Shown here one piece after another: positions 1-9,882 of a DNA stretch of 64,000 nucleotides (its first letter is position 1; each line of letters begins with the position of its first letter). The position numbers were made by a program, and so were the translations under genes. The DNA lies in contig NZ_JAASRN010000002.1 of assembly GCF_011761635.1 (NCBI RefSeq), positions 310,001 through 374,000 on the forward strand, given 5' to 3'. Under the pieces are notes generated by a model. That model saw only the letters and a program-made list of their open reading frames with translations, was not told where the DNA came from and searched no databases. This DNA comes from Thermonema lapsum. GTDB lineage: Bacteria > Bacteroidota > Bacteroidia > Cytophagales > Thermonemataceae.

Positions 1-32
1 ATCATTTTGCTTTCTCTCTCGTCTTGAAAAAA

Positions 33-54
33 TTAGGTATTGTTCAGTACCTAA
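33..54. promoter_or_regulatory. Short inverted repeat upstream of tsaB
   Basis: A perfect 7-bp inverted repeat (TTAGGTA, 8-nt loop, TACCTAA) lies 59 bp before the tsaB start. It could be the end of an upstream terminator or an operator half-site pair; no T-run follows it. The rest of positions 1-112 is AT-rich and shows no gene. Confidence 0.25.
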
Positions 55-112
55 AATTCATTCCCCAAAAAGTTGCATCTGCAATGAAATGCTAAGCTTT
101 ATTTCTTGACTT

Positions 113-805
113 ATGATTTTAAGCATAGAAACAGCTACCGATGTTTGTTCTGTTGCGCTGCACCAAGAGGGGGCGCTGCTTGCTTCGTTTAGCCTGCACC
201 TGCCACAAGCCCATGGCAAGCATCTGGCATCGCTCATAGACAAGATGAAGCAAGAGTTGTCGCTGGATTTAAAGCAGCTCAATGCCATTGCCGTTTCCAA
301 AGGTCCCGGTTCCTATACCGGCTTGCGCATAGGCGTAGCCACCGCCAAAGGGCTCTGCTATGTTTTGCAAAAGCCTTTGATAGCTGTCAATACGCTCGAA
401 GCTATGGCACACCGTGTACAGCAATTGAAACTCATCAAAGAAGCATGGATGTGCCCCATGATGGATGCCCGCCGCATGGAGGTGTATTGTATGCTCATAG
501 ACGAGCAAGGCAAAGTGCAAATGCCCACCGAAGCCAAAATCATAGACCAAAACAGCTTCGGCGAACTTTTATCTACGAAATATGTTATTTTTTTTGGGAA
601 TGGCATGCCCAAGTGCCGTCCTTTGCTCGAAGCTCATGAACGGGCGCTTTTCATGGAACACATCATCCCTCATGCCGAAGATGTGGGCGCTTTGGCATGG
701 CAACGCTTCCAAGAAGGTGCCTTCGAAGACATTGCCTACTTCGAGCCTTTCTATCTGAAAGACTTTATCGCCGGCAAACCCAAATCCAAACTAAACCCAC
801 AATGA
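113..805 (+). CDS. tsaB: tRNA threonylcarbamoyladenosine biosynthesis protein TsaB
   Basis: A 230-residue protein of the ASKHA fold. TsaB is the non-catalytic partner of TsaD in the complex that makes the t6A modification at position 37 of tRNAs reading ANN codons. The N-terminus MILSIETATDVCSVAL and the segment GPGSYTGLRIGVATAKGL (about residues 64-81) are family hallmarks. It lacks the metal-binding histidine motif of TsaD, as expected for TsaB. Its length is usual. The stop overlaps the start of the DUF2480 gene as ATGA, so the two are probably translationally coupled. Confidence 0.93.
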   Translation: MILSIETATDVCSVALHQEGALLASFSLHLPQAHGKHLASLIDKMKQELSLDLKQLNAIAVSKGPGSYTGLRIGVATAKGLCYVLQKPLIAVNTLEAMAHRVQQLKLIKEAWMCPMMDARRMEVYCMLIDEQGKVQMPTEAKIIDQNSFGELLSTKYVIFFGNGMPKCRPLLEAHERALFMEHIIPHAEDVGALAWQRFQEGAFEDIAYFEPFYLKDFIAGKPKSKLNPQ

Positions 806-1314
806 AAGAAGAACCTATCATAAACCGTGTGGCACTCAGCCCGCTTGTGAGCCTCGACTTGCAAGACTTTTACCCAGAGGGCGAGTGTGTGTGGATTGAC
901 CTTGCGCCGCAACTTTATCAAGGCATGATACTGCGTGAAAAAGATTTCCGAGAATATGTAAAAAACGAAAACTGGAGCCAATACGAGGGCAAAAACGTGG
1001 CAGTGGGCTGCAGCGCCGATGCCATCGTGCCCATGTGGGCTTATATGCTGCTGGCTACGGCTCTGGCGCCCTATGCCCGGCATGTAACCTATGGCACCCT
1101 CGAAGACCTGCAACGTGAACTATGGTTGCAGCAAATTCAGAAAATCGATGTCAACAGTTTTAAAGACAAAAAAGTAGTGGTCAAAGGCTGTGGCAAAAAA
1201 CCTATTCCAGAATATGCCTTTACATTGCTTACCGCCCGCCTGCAGCCTCATGTAAGTAGTCTTATGTATGGCGAGCCCTGCAGTACCGTGCCAGTTTACA
1301 AACGAAAAAAATAA
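802..1314 (+). CDS. DUF2480 family protein
   Basis: A 170-residue cytosolic protein of unknown function from a family largely confined to Bacteroidota. The start at 802 is chosen because it overlaps the tsaB stop (ATGA) and gives the family-like N-terminus MKEEPIINRVALSPLVSLDL; a longer in-frame ORF from 697 only runs antiparallel in frame through tsaB coding sequence. Notable segments are EGECVWIDLAPQLYQGMILRE and a C-terminal KVVVKGCGKKPIPEYAFTLL with one conserved-looking cysteine. No signal peptide or membrane segment is visible. It sits between tsaB and a ypdA-like gene and is probably co-transcribed with both. Confidence 0.8.
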   Translation: MKEEPIINRVALSPLVSLDLQDFYPEGECVWIDLAPQLYQGMILREKDFREYVKNENWSQYEGKNVAVGCSADAIVPMWAYMLLATALAPYARHVTYGTLEDLQRELWLQQIQKIDVNSFKDKKVVVKGCGKKPIPEYAFTLLTARLQPHVSSLMYGEPCSTVPVYKRKK

Positions 1315-1323
1315 ACCCTGCCC

Positions 1324-2325
1324 ATGCCTAACTTCTACGATGTCATCATTATAGGTGCTGGTCCTTGTGGCTTGGCGTGTGCTATTGAAGCACACAAGGC
1401 GTCGTTGCGTTATTTAGTGGTGGAACAAGGCAGCATAGCGGAGTCCATACGCCGTTACCCAACGCATATGCGCTTTTTCTCTACTGCCGACAACATCAGC
1501 ATTGCCGGCATTCCCTTTGCCATTGCCGAAGCCAAAGCCAATCGCAGTGAAGCCTTGCAATATTACCGCAAAGTAAGCGAGTATTTCCAGCTAAAACTTA
1601 AATTACATACGCGCGTTGAACGCATCGAGCCGCAAGAAACGGGCTTTGTTTTGCATACACAGCGCAACGAGCCCTTGCATTGCCGGGCGGTGATTGTGGC
1701 TACCGGTTACTTCACCCGCCCGCGCCTCTTGCAGGTAGAAGGCGAAAACTTGCCGCATGTGTCTCACTACTACAAAGAGCCTTTTGAATACGTACATCAA
1801 AAGGTGGTCATCATCGGCGGGGGCAACTCGGCAGTAGAAGCAGCCCTTGACCTCTACCGCCATGGCGCACAGGTGCACATGCTGCTGCGGGGCAACGACT
1901 TCAAGCCCACAGCTAAATACTGGCTGCTGCCCGATTTGAAAAGGCGCATCGCCGAAGGATATATACAAGCCTCCTTTGGATGCCAAGTACAGCGCATCAC
2001 TCCCGATGCCGTAGAATATAGGCAGCATGGACAACTGCAACGCCTGCCTGCCGACTTTGTGTTGGCACTCACTGGTTATCTGCCCGATGACAAGCTGCTG
2101 CGCCAAGCAGGTGTAAAAGTGGACGATGAGCTGGTGCCTCTGCACAACGAACATTTCGAAACCAACGTAAAAGGCTTGTATGTAGCAGGCACTGTCATCT
2201 GTGGAATACACACCGAAAAGGTCTATATCGAAAACGGGCGTTTACATGCCCCCGTCATCATTCAACACCTAAGCCGGCAGTTACACAATGAACTTGGCAT
2301 CAGCACCCAAAGAAGTACTCATTGA
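1324..2325 (+). CDS. ypdA: YpdA-family FAD/NAD(P)-dependent reductase (putative bacillithiol disulfide reductase)
   Basis: A 333-residue two-dinucleotide-domain flavoprotein. The FAD-binding loop GAGPCG is at residues 12-17 and a second Rossmann loop GGGNSAVEAAL lies near 165. The region VEQGSIAESIRRYPTHMRFFST matches the YpdA family rather than thioredoxin reductase, and no CxxC redox pair is present. In Firmicutes, YpdA reduces bacillithiol disulfide with NADPH; Bacteroidota homologues are assumed to do the same. The last 38 bp overlap the start of the downstream histidine kinase in another frame, so the two are likely one transcript. Confidence 0.85.
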   Translation: MPNFYDVIIIGAGPCGLACAIEAHKASLRYLVVEQGSIAESIRRYPTHMRFFSTADNISIAGIPFAIAEAKANRSEALQYYRKVSEYFQLKLKLHTRVERIEPQETGFVLHTQRNEPLHCRAVIVATGYFTRPRLLQVEGENLPHVSHYYKEPFEYVHQKVVIIGGGNSAVEAALDLYRHGAQVHMLLRGNDFKPTAKYWLLPDLKRRIAEGYIQASFGCQVQRITPDAVEYRQHGQLQRLPADFVLALTGYLPDDKLLRQAGVKVDDELVPLHNEHFETNVKGLYVAGTVICGIHTEKVYIENGRLHAPVIIQHLSRQLHNELGISTQRSTH

Positions 2326-5300
2326 CTATATACGCCAGCTGGAGCAAGAAGTCTCTTTTTTAAAAAAAGACCCGCAGGGTATTTACAAAGAGCTGCAGCG
2401 CACGAATGCCGCCCTGCTCGACCTGTTCGACAACGCACACGATTTGATATTTGTAATTTCCCGCTCGGGCGATTTCCTGTTTTATAACCGTGCCTGCCGC
2501 GAAAAACTCGGCTACACACAAGAAGAACTCGCCCGCCTACGGATTCAAGACCTCATTCACCCACAGTATAAACACGAAACCTATCAACAGGTGTTTGTCC
2601 AAGCACGTGAAGGGGCGCCCTATCGCCTACCCTTTCACACGGCACTCATACATAAAAGCGGCAAAACCGTTTACCTCGAGGGGCACATCAGCCTGCGCTA
2701 TGAGCAAAGCCGCATGACTGCCATCCGCGGCATCTTGTACGACGTAACCGACCGAGTAAAAGCAGAGCAAGCCCAAAGCCTGTACAACAGCATAGCACGC
2801 TTAGCCATAGAAAGCGACAGCATGCGCGAGCTGTTTCGCAACATACACATCGAGCTAAGCAAAGTAATGGAAGTAGAAAACTTCTACATCACGCTTTATC
2901 ACCCCGAAGAAAACACGCTGACATATCCCTACTACGTGGACCAATACGCACCAGAAAACGCCTTGGCAGGACGCCGCCCCATTGGTAAGGGCTTGGTGGA
3001 GTATGCCCTGCAGCAAGAAAAGCTGGTAGTACTGGACAAAGCTAAAATTGAAGCGCTCATAGCGGCGGGCGACTTGGAGCTCAGCAACCGCCAAACCATC
3101 CCTTTGGTGTGGGTAGGTATTCCCTTGCGTACCAAAAAAGGCACCTTGGGCGTACTATCGCTCAAGTCTTACCGCAACCCGCATGCCTACACCCAACAAG
3201 ACTTGAAACTGCTTGAGTTTATTTCGGGACAGGTAGCCTTAGCTGCCGAGCGCAAACAAACCGAAATGCAACTGCGCAACCAAACGGCGCGTCTGCGTGC
3301 TATCTTCGAAAGTGGCTCTCATATCATGTGGACGGTCAACCGGAAGCGGCAGTTTACTTCTTTCAACCAAAACTATGTGCGCACGCTGCAAGAGCAGTAT
3401 GGCATCACCCCAAAACTTTATGAATATCCACAAGAGTTGAAAGCGCTCATGCGCCAAGAGCAAATAGATGGCTTTTGGAAAGAAAAATTCAAACAGGCAT
3501 TTGAAGGCAAGGCGCTGCACTTCGAAATGACGGTCAAAGACCTAAAAGGCAATGTGCGATGGAGGGAAATATACCTAAATCCCATCCCCAACGATGAAGG
3601 AGAGATAGAAGAAGTGTCTGCCATTGCCCATGACATCACTGAAAAAAAGTTATCGGAAATAGCACTCAAAGAAAGCGAAGAGAAATTCAGAACCATTTTC
3701 GAGTCGTTCCAAGATATTTATTACCGCTCCGACCTGAAAGGACGCATATTGATGATTAGCCCCTCTATTAAAGAGTTGGGCGGTTACCAACCCGAAGAGC
3801 TCATAGGCAAGCCCGTCACCAGCTTTTATACCCGGAACATAGACAAGCGCTCTGCCTTCAGAGCCATCCGAGAACTGATGCGCAAGGGGCGGCTCAAAAA
3901 CTTTGAAATAGGCTTGCGCCGTAAAGACGGCACCGAAGTAGAATCTATTTCCAACATACGCTTGCTCTATGACGAGCAAGGTAAGCCCTACGGCATCGAA
4001 GGCGTCGTACGTGATATCACCGAGCTCAAGCGCGCCTCGGAGGAAGTGATGCGTGCCAAAGAGCTTGCCGAACACTCGCTGCGTGTCAAAGAGAACTTCC
4101 TTGCCAATATGAGCCATGAGATACGCACCCCCATGAACGGCATCATCGGCATGATAGACCTGCTGGACAGCACGCCCCTGAGTGCCGAGCAACGCGAATA
4201 TGTAAACATACTGAAAGAATCATCTGAAACGCTACTCAACATATTGAACGACATCTTGGACTTGTCGAAAATAGAAGCCGGCAAGATGCAGCTGCGCCCC
4301 CGCGCCTGCTCTGTGCACTCTATCGTAGAACGTGTACACCACCTGTTTTTGCCCAGGGCTCACCACCGCAACAATCAACTGCGCTTCCGTATCGACGAAG
4401 CCGTGCCCCCCTATGTCGTAGCCGACGAAACACGACTGGTGCAGGTACTCAGCAACTTGGTAAACAATGCCATCAAATTTACCGAGCAGGGCAGCATCGA
4501 CATTTTGGTAAAAGTGCTTGAAGAACACAAACAACAGCTCACACTCTACTTCGAAGTAAAGGACACAGGCATAGGCATTGCCCCCGAAGACCAAAAAAAG
4601 CTGTTTCGCACTTTCAGTCAATTAGACACCTCCACCAAAAAAGCCTACGCAGGTACCGGCTTGGGCTTGGCTATCGCCAAACAGCTTGTAGAGCTGATGG
4701 GCGGAAGCATTGGCTTACACTCCAGCCCGGGGCAAGGAAGCCGTTTCTTCTTTACCATACGCGTGCGCCGACACAACCAACCCGTAGGCATCCCAGCCAA
4801 AGACCCCATGCACCGCCTCTACGACATATTGAAACAACGAAGCCCCCGCTTACTGGTAGTCGATGACAACGCAGTGAACCGCAAAGTAGCTGCCGAAATC
4901 TTGCGCCGTGCCCACTGTCGTGTACATCTTGCTCAAGATGCACATGAAGCACTTGCGCTCATTCAAAATCATGAGTTTGACCTCATACTAATGGATATTC
5001 AAATGCCGGAAATTGACGGAATCGAAGCCACACAAATGATGCGCGACTTGCGCCATGATTTACCGCCCATTGTAGCCATGACTGCCTATGCCATGCCAGA
5101 AGACCGGCAACGCTTCCTTCAGTTGGGCATGGACGACTACATAGCCAAGCCTCTGCGAGCACATCAGCTATTGCAAAAAGTAGTAGAGCTGACCACACTT
5201 TCAGCCCCACCGCAACAAGAAAACATGCCCTCCCAGCCATCCTCGCAGCAGACGGCACTGCCCCCTACCCTCGATGAGGAAAGCATTGAGCAGCTGACCA

Positions 5301-5605
5301 AATACGGCGGGCAAGAGGTCGTGCGCAGCAGTATGGCTGAATTCATAGAAGAAACACAAAGCATGCTCGAAGAAAGCCTTCGCCTATTAGAACAGCAAGA
5401 CTACGAAGGCATTCGTAAAATACTGCACACTTTGAAGGGCACTGCCGGCACTTTGGGCGCCAGCCGCTTGGCACAGGCTGTTACCCAAACAGAAGCTTTA
5501 CTCAAAAAAGAAGTACCCAAAGACCTGAGGGAAAGGCTTTTGCTTTTCACTGAACTACTGCAACAGCTTCATGAAGAATGCCGCCGGCGCTTCACTTTAC
5601 CTTGA
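2288..5605 (+). CDS. Hybrid sensor histidine kinase/response regulator with PAS, GAF, REC and HPt domains
   Basis: A 1105-residue phosphorelay protein without obvious membrane segments, so probably cytosolic. Order seen: short N-terminal coiled coil, PAS (about 40-160), GAF (165-325), PAS (330-460), PAS (465-590), HisKA with His610 in MSHEIRTPMNG, HATPase_c with the GTGLGLAIAKQLVELMGG box, a receiver domain with VVDDN and phospho-acceptor Asp903 in LMDIQMPEIDG, and a C-terminal HPt domain with His1047 in HTLKGTAG. The complete His-Asp-His chain is in one polypeptide, so a separate response regulator is the expected output; none lies in the window. The start overlaps the ypdA-like gene by 38 bp. 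The signal sensed is unknown. Confidence 0.92.
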   Translation: MNLASAPKEVLIDYIRQLEQEVSFLKKDPQGIYKELQRTNAALLDLFDNAHDLIFVISRSGDFLFYNRACREKLGYTQEELARLRIQDLIHPQYKHETYQQVFVQAREGAPYRLPFHTALIHKSGKTVYLEGHISLRYEQSRMTAIRGILYDVTDRVKAEQAQSLYNSIARLAIESDSMRELFRNIHIELSKVMEVENFYITLYHPEENTLTYPYYVDQYAPENALAGRRPIGKGLVEYALQQEKLVVLDKAKIEALIAAGDLELSNRQTIPLVWVGIPLRTKKGTLGVLSLKSYRNPHAYTQQDLKLLEFISGQVALAAERKQTEMQLRNQTARLRAIFESGSHIMWTVNRKRQFTSFNQNYVRTLQEQYGITPKLYEYPQELKALMRQEQIDGFWKEKFKQAFEGKALHFEMTVKDLKGNVRWREIYLNPIPNDEGEIEEVSAIAHDITEKKLSEIALKESEEKFRTIFESFQDIYYRSDLKGRILMISPSIKELGGYQPEELIGKPVTSFYTRNIDKRSAFRAIRELMRKGRLKNFEIGLRRKDGTEVESISNIRLLYDEQGKPYGIEGVVRDITELKRASEEVMRAKELAEHSLRVKENFLANMSHEIRTPMNGIIGMIDLLDSTPLSAEQREYVNILKESSETLLNILNDILDLSKIEAGKMQLRPRACSVHSIVERVHHLFLPRAHHRNNQLRFRIDEAVPPYVVADETRLVQVLSNLVNNAIKFTEQGSIDILVKVLEEHKQQLTLYFEVKDTGIGIAPEDQKKLFRTFSQLDTSTKKAYAGTGLGLAIAKQLVELMGGSIGLHSSPGQGSRFFFTIRVRRHNQPVGIPAKDPMHRLYDILKQRSPRLLVVDDNAVNRKVAAEILRRAHCRVHLAQDAHEALALIQNHEFDLILMDIQMPEIDGIEATQMMRDLRHDLPPIVAMTAYAMPEDRQRFLQLGMDDYIAKPLRAHQLLQKVVELTTLSAPPQQENMPSQPSSQQTALPPTLDEESIEQLTKYGGQEVVRSSMAEFIEETQSMLEESLRLLEQQDYEGIRKILHTLKGTAGTLGASRLAQAVTQTEALLKKEVPKDLRERLLLFTELLQQLHEECRRRFTLP

Positions 5606-5685
5606 TTTTGCGTAAATTGCCACTCCTTGCCAAAAGAGGAACAGCCTTTTCTTTTTTTGTTCTCTAAAAAACTTTATCAATACTT

Positions 5686-8067
5686 ATGTGGTCTAAGCTT
5701 GCACGATTCATTTTGGTTTATCGTCTCCCGCTGCTCATCGTCATTTTACTGCTTACTGCTTTCATGGGCTATATGAGCCGAGGCGTAGAGCGTGCCTATG
5801 ATTATGCTGCCGTAGTGCCCGATAAAGACCCCGACATGCAGTATTTCAAGTTTTTCAAACAGAAGTACGGCGAAGATGGCAATATTTTAGCTATTGGCGT
5901 CCACGATAGCAGCATTTACCGCTTAGACAACTTCCGTGCGTGGGCTGCTCTTGCCCGCAAACTCGAAACCATCGATGGCGTAGAGCGTGCCATTTCTATT
6001 GCGCATTTGCAGTATCTGCATAAAGATACCGCAGCCGGTGTGTTCCGCTTCCGTCCTATTTTTGACCCCATGCCCAACACACAACAAGCGCTCGACAGCC
6101 TGCTATCATTCACCCGGCAGCTGCGTTTTTACAGCGGGCAAGTATTCAACCAAGCCACTGGCGCCACCGTGCTGCTGGTCTCTATCGACAAGCAGGTACT
6201 CAATACAGCTTATCGCGAAACGGTTATCCGACGCATAGAAGAAGCATGTGAAGCTTTTCAAAAGCAAACCAACATTGAAATTCACTACGCAGGCTTGCCT
6301 TATGTGCGTTCAACCATGGCAACCAAAGTAACCGATGAGCTAAACCTGTTCCTGATTCTTTCGGTCCTCACTACTGCTACTGTATTGTTCCTGTTCTTCC
6401 GCTCATTCAAGGCAGTGCTGTTCCCACTCATTATTATAGGCATCATCATCACCTGGACCTTAGGCTGGATGGGTATCCTCCATTATCAAATCACCTTGCT
6501 CACGGGTTTATTGCCCCCCATTTTAGTGGTTATTGGCATTCCCAATGCCGTGTATATGCTTACCAAATATCACCAAGAGTTCAAAAAACACGGCAATAAA
6601 ATATTGGCACTGGTGCGAGTGATTCAAAAAATAGGGGTGGTTACGCTCATCACCAACACCACCACTGCCGTAGGCTTTGGCGTGTTGATGTCCACCAATA
6701 TTGCCATTCTGCGTGAATTCGGGGTAGTGGCAAGCATCAATATCTTTTGCACCTTCTTGCTAAGCATCATTTTAATCCCTGTTTTTTTCTCTTACCTACC
6801 TGAGCCCAAAAGCCGACACTTGCGCCACTTAGACGGACGTATGCTCAACGGGCTCATCAATACCTTTGTTCATTGGGTAACCCACAAGCGCCCCTATATC
6901 TACGCTGTGGTTTTGGTATTGCTGGGGCTTTCTATTTACGGCACCTACAAAATCAGGGCGATTTCCTACATGGTGGACGACATCCCCGAGCACAGCCGCC
7001 TGCGTCGAGACCTTGCTTTCTTCGAAAAGCATTTTAAGGGGGTGATGCCCTTAGAAATCGTAGTGAATACAGGTAAGCCCAAAGGTACGCGCAGCTACAG
7101 TAGGCTCAAGAAAATCAACGAATTTCAAAATGCACTCGACAGCATAGGCATTTCGCCACCGGCACTTTCCATGATTACTTTCTTGAAAGCAGCCCGTCAG
7201 GCTTTTTACAACCAAGACAGCGCCTATTATGATTTTCCAAGCAACAGAGAGCTGCCTTTCTTGATGCGCTACTTGAAAGGTGAAGAAGACAAGTCGGCGC
7301 TCACCCGCAGTTTTCTTGACTCCACCGAGCAGGAAGTGCGCATCTCCATGAAAATTGCCGACATAGGCTCCGTAAGCATGGATTCACTGATTCACCAAGT
7401 CATTGCCCCCAAAATCAAACGCTATTTACCTGAAAAAGAAGGCTTTAAAGTTCACATTACCGGCACTACGCCTATCTTCATCAAAGGCAACAGCTATCTG
7501 ATTCGCAACCTAAAGCAAAGCATCTTGCTGGCATTTGTCTTGATTGCCTTTATCATGGGGCTCTTGTTCCGTTCGGTGCGCATGGTTTTGGTGTCGGTCG
7601 TTCCCAACTTTATCCCGCTACTCATTACGGCGGGCATCATGGGATGGTTTGGTATTCCACTCAAACCGAGCACAGCGCTCATCTTTAGCATTGCTTTCGG
7701 TATTGCCGTAGATGACGCCATTCATTACTTGGCTCGGTTCCGCAGCGAGTTGTTCAGTCGGCGTGTGAGTGTGCAGGAAGCGGTGGTGGTAAGCTTGCGC
7801 GAAACAGGACAAGGCATGGTTTACACTTCTATCATCTTGTTTTTCGGATTTGTCATCTTTGTAGGCTCCAATTTTGGCGGAACGGTAGCCCTGGGGCTGC
7901 TTACCTCCCTCACGCTTTTTACTGCTATGCTCACCAACCTGATTTTGCTCCCCTCGCTTCTATTAAGCTTTGACAAGTATGACCGCCGTCGCTTGGCATG
8001 GACTGAAAGTTATGATGAAAGTAAAGAGCCGAAAACTTCTACCATCACTTCGGAAAAAGAAACGTAA
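5686..8067 (+). CDS. RND/MMPL-family transporter
   Basis: A 793-residue polytopic inner-membrane protein with the duplicated RND layout. There is one N-terminal membrane helix (about 10-28), a large periplasmic loop, a block of five helices (about 225-380), another single helix (about 405-425), a second periplasmic loop and a final block of helices (about 620-775). The segment FSIAFGIAVDDAIHYLARF has the Asp pair typical of MMPL/HAE3-type proton-driven exporters. The substrate cannot be read from sequence; members export lipids, hopanoids or hydrophobic compounds. It follows the kinase gene by 80 bp and ends before a strong bidirectional terminator. Confidence 0.88.
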   Translation: MWSKLARFILVYRLPLLIVILLLTAFMGYMSRGVERAYDYAAVVPDKDPDMQYFKFFKQKYGEDGNILAIGVHDSSIYRLDNFRAWAALARKLETIDGVERAISIAHLQYLHKDTAAGVFRFRPIFDPMPNTQQALDSLLSFTRQLRFYSGQVFNQATGATVLLVSIDKQVLNTAYRETVIRRIEEACEAFQKQTNIEIHYAGLPYVRSTMATKVTDELNLFLILSVLTTATVLFLFFRSFKAVLFPLIIIGIIITWTLGWMGILHYQITLLTGLLPPILVVIGIPNAVYMLTKYHQEFKKHGNKILALVRVIQKIGVVTLITNTTTAVGFGVLMSTNIAILREFGVVASINIFCTFLLSIILIPVFFSYLPEPKSRHLRHLDGRMLNGLINTFVHWVTHKRPYIYAVVLVLLGLSIYGTYKIRAISYMVDDIPEHSRLRRDLAFFEKHFKGVMPLEIVVNTGKPKGTRSYSRLKKINEFQNALDSIGISPPALSMITFLKAARQAFYNQDSAYYDFPSNRELPFLMRYLKGEEDKSALTRSFLDSTEQEVRISMKIADIGSVSMDSLIHQVIAPKIKRYLPEKEGFKVHITGTTPIFIKGNSYLIRNLKQSILLAFVLIAFIMGLLFRSVRMVLVSVVPNFIPLLITAGIMGWFGIPLKPSTALIFSIAFGIAVDDAIHYLARFRSELFSRRVSVQEAVVVSLRETGQGMVYTSIILFFGFVIFVGSNFGGTVALGLLTSLTLFTAMLTNLILLPSLLLSFDKYDRRRLAWTESYDESKEPKTSTITSEKET

Positions 8068-8093
8068 AAAAAATCAAAGCATGACTAACAAAC

Positions 8094-8130
8094 AAAGCCA
8101 CCGGTGTGCTTGCATTTTCCCGGTGGCTTT
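8094..8130. terminator. Bidirectional terminator between the MMPL gene and purQ
   Basis: A perfect 11-bp stem (8094-8104 with 8120-8130, AAAGCCACCGG/CCGGTGGCTTT) sits between two convergent genes. It has A residues on one side and T residues on the other, so it can stop transcription from both directions. Confidence 0.85.
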
Positions 8131-8166
8131 GTTCATGTGATTGTATAGATAAGAAGCAAGGCGTAT

Positions 8167-8859
8167 TTACACAGCTACATGCGCCAAGATGCTTTCGAAA
8201 AAGGCACGCCCGTCTGTGTTTTTCAGCAGCTCGTCGGCAGCCCGTTCGGGGTGGGGCATCATGCCAAACACATTGCGCTCTTTGTTGCATATGCCTGCGA
8301 TATTCAGCAGTGAGCCGTTGGGGTTTGCCTCCTCGGTTACTTTTCCCGATGCATCGCAATATTGGAAAAGAATCTGGTCGTTGTCTTGAATACTTTTGAG
8401 TATGTCTTTGGGAGCATAATATCGCCCTTCACCGTGGGCAATCGGTATTTTGTAAGCTTTTTTCTGCGACAAGCCGGCAGTCAAGATAGTATTGGGGGTT
8501 GCTGGTTTTATATATACGTTCTTGCAAATATAACGCTGGTTTAGGTTGCGCAACAAAGCGCCTTCGAGCAAGCCCGACTCGGTCAAAATCTGAAAACCAT
8601 TGCAAATGCCCATCACATAGCCCCCCTTCTTCGCATGCCGCATGACTTCCTGCATGATAGGCGAAAAACGAGCAATAGCACCGGCTCGCAAGTAGTCGCC
8701 ATAAGAAAAGCCACCGGGCAGTACTACAAAATCGACACCCTGCAAATCTGTATCTTTGTGCCAAAGCTTTACGACTTCCTGCCCCATCACATGACGCAGG
8801 GTGTAAATCATATCTTCGTCGCAGTTTGAGCCGGGAAATACCACTACTCCAAATTTCAT
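8167..8859 (-). CDS. purQ: Phosphoribosylformylglycinamidine synthase, glutaminase subunit PurQ
   Basis: A 230-residue class I glutamine amidotransferase that supplies ammonia to PurL in the fourth step of purine synthesis. The nucleophile is Cys86 in GICNGFQIL, and the His/Glu partners lie in the C-terminal MPHPERA. The N-terminus [17 protein letters not shown] is a PurQ hallmark. A free-standing PurQ implies a separate small-type PurL and a PurS protein; neither is in this window, so the pur genes are dispersed. It is monocistronic here, closed by the terminator at 8094-8130. Confidence 0.95.
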   Translation of the reverse strand: MKFGVVVFPGSNCDEDMIYTLRHVMGQEVVKLWHKDTDLQGVDFVVLPGGFSYGDYLRAGAIARFSPIMQEVMRHAKKGGYVMGICNGFQILTESGLLEGALLRNLNQRYICKNVYIKPATPNTILTAGLSQKKAYKIPIAHGEGRYYAPKDILKSIQDNDQILFQYCDASGKVTEEANPNGSLLNIAGICNKERNVFGMMPHPERAADELLKNTDGRAFFESILAHVAV

Positions 8860-8953
8860 TTCTCTTGGATTTGTTGTTAAATTGATGGCAATTTAGGGCT
8901 TTTTCCGTGTTTTTTAAAAACTAAAACAAGGCATTTTTCAAACCTTCAATTGT

Positions 8954-9829
8954 ATGCTATTATCTATGACAGGATATGGGCGCGCCGAGTATCAAGACGC
9001 CCATCTGTGCATCAAAGTAGAGGTCAAAACCCTCAATTCCAAACACCTCGATTTGAACCTACGCAATGGGCAACTGCTCAACAGCAAAGAAATAGAGCTG
9101 CGCAACCTCGTGCAACAAAGGCTACAGCGCGGCAAGGTGTACATGAGCATCGACTTTGAGCGTATCGACTTAAAAAACCTCCTCCAGCTCGACGAAGCAC
9201 TCATCACCCAAGCATACCAGCAACTGAACGCTCTTGCCGACCGCCTGAACGCCCACAAGCAAGACCTGCTGCGGCTGGTCATACAGAAAGTAGAGTCAAT
9301 CAAAAAACAAGAGGAAGAAGCCCTCAGCGACAACGAATGGCAGCAGCTGCTTGCCGTAGTAGAACAGGCGCTTGAGCAATGCGAACAATTCCGTCGTCAA
9401 GAGGGTGAAGCGCTCAGCCGTCAGATTAGCGAAGAACTCAAACGCATAGAGCATTTCCTGCAGGAAATTGACCAACTGGACCCACTACGTCTGCAACACA
9501 TACGCGAACGTATCCAAAAGCACCTGCAGGAAATCAGCCAGCATGAGCAGTTCGATGCCAACCGCTTCGAGCAAGAGATGATTTACTACATCGAGCGCCT
9601 CGACATCAGCGAAGAAAAAGTGCGTCTGCAAAATCATATCCACTATTTCCGTAAATTGATGGAGAGCAACGAAAGTCAAGGCAAAAAACTTAACTTCCTT
9701 TGTCAGGAAATGGGCAGAGAAATCAACACCATCGGCTCAAAAGCCAATGACGCACAAATTCAACAACACGTGGTGCATATGAAAGACGCACTCGAACGCA
9801 TCAAAGAGCAAGTGCAAAACATATTGTAG
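8954..9829 (+). CDS. YicC/YloC family endoribonuclease
   Basis: A 291-residue protein beginning MLLSMTGYGRAEYQD, the YicC N-terminal signature, with a long helical middle and a C-terminal DUF1732 region (GKKLNFLCQEMGREINTIGSKANDAQIQ is diagnostic, about residues 238-265). E. coli YicC is a metal-dependent RNase implicated in sRNA decay. Length matches the family. It stands alone between the divergent purQ and the porV2-porU2 pair. In many bacteria yicC precedes gmk, but gmk does not follow here. Confidence 0.92.
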   Translation: MLLSMTGYGRAEYQDAHLCIKVEVKTLNSKHLDLNLRNGQLLNSKEIELRNLVQQRLQRGKVYMSIDFERIDLKNLLQLDEALITQAYQQLNALADRLNAHKQDLLRLVIQKVESIKKQEEEALSDNEWQQLLAVVEQALEQCEQFRRQEGEALSRQISEELKRIEHFLQEIDQLDPLRLQHIRERIQKHLQEISQHEQFDANRFEQEMIYYIERLDISEEKVRLQNHIHYFRKLMESNESQGKKLNFLCQEMGREINTIGSKANDAQIQQHVVHMKDALERIKEQVQNIL

Positions 9830-9882
9830 CCTTGCAGTAATGCTCATTTACCTTATTACCATCCCAAAGAATAAAAGAAGGT

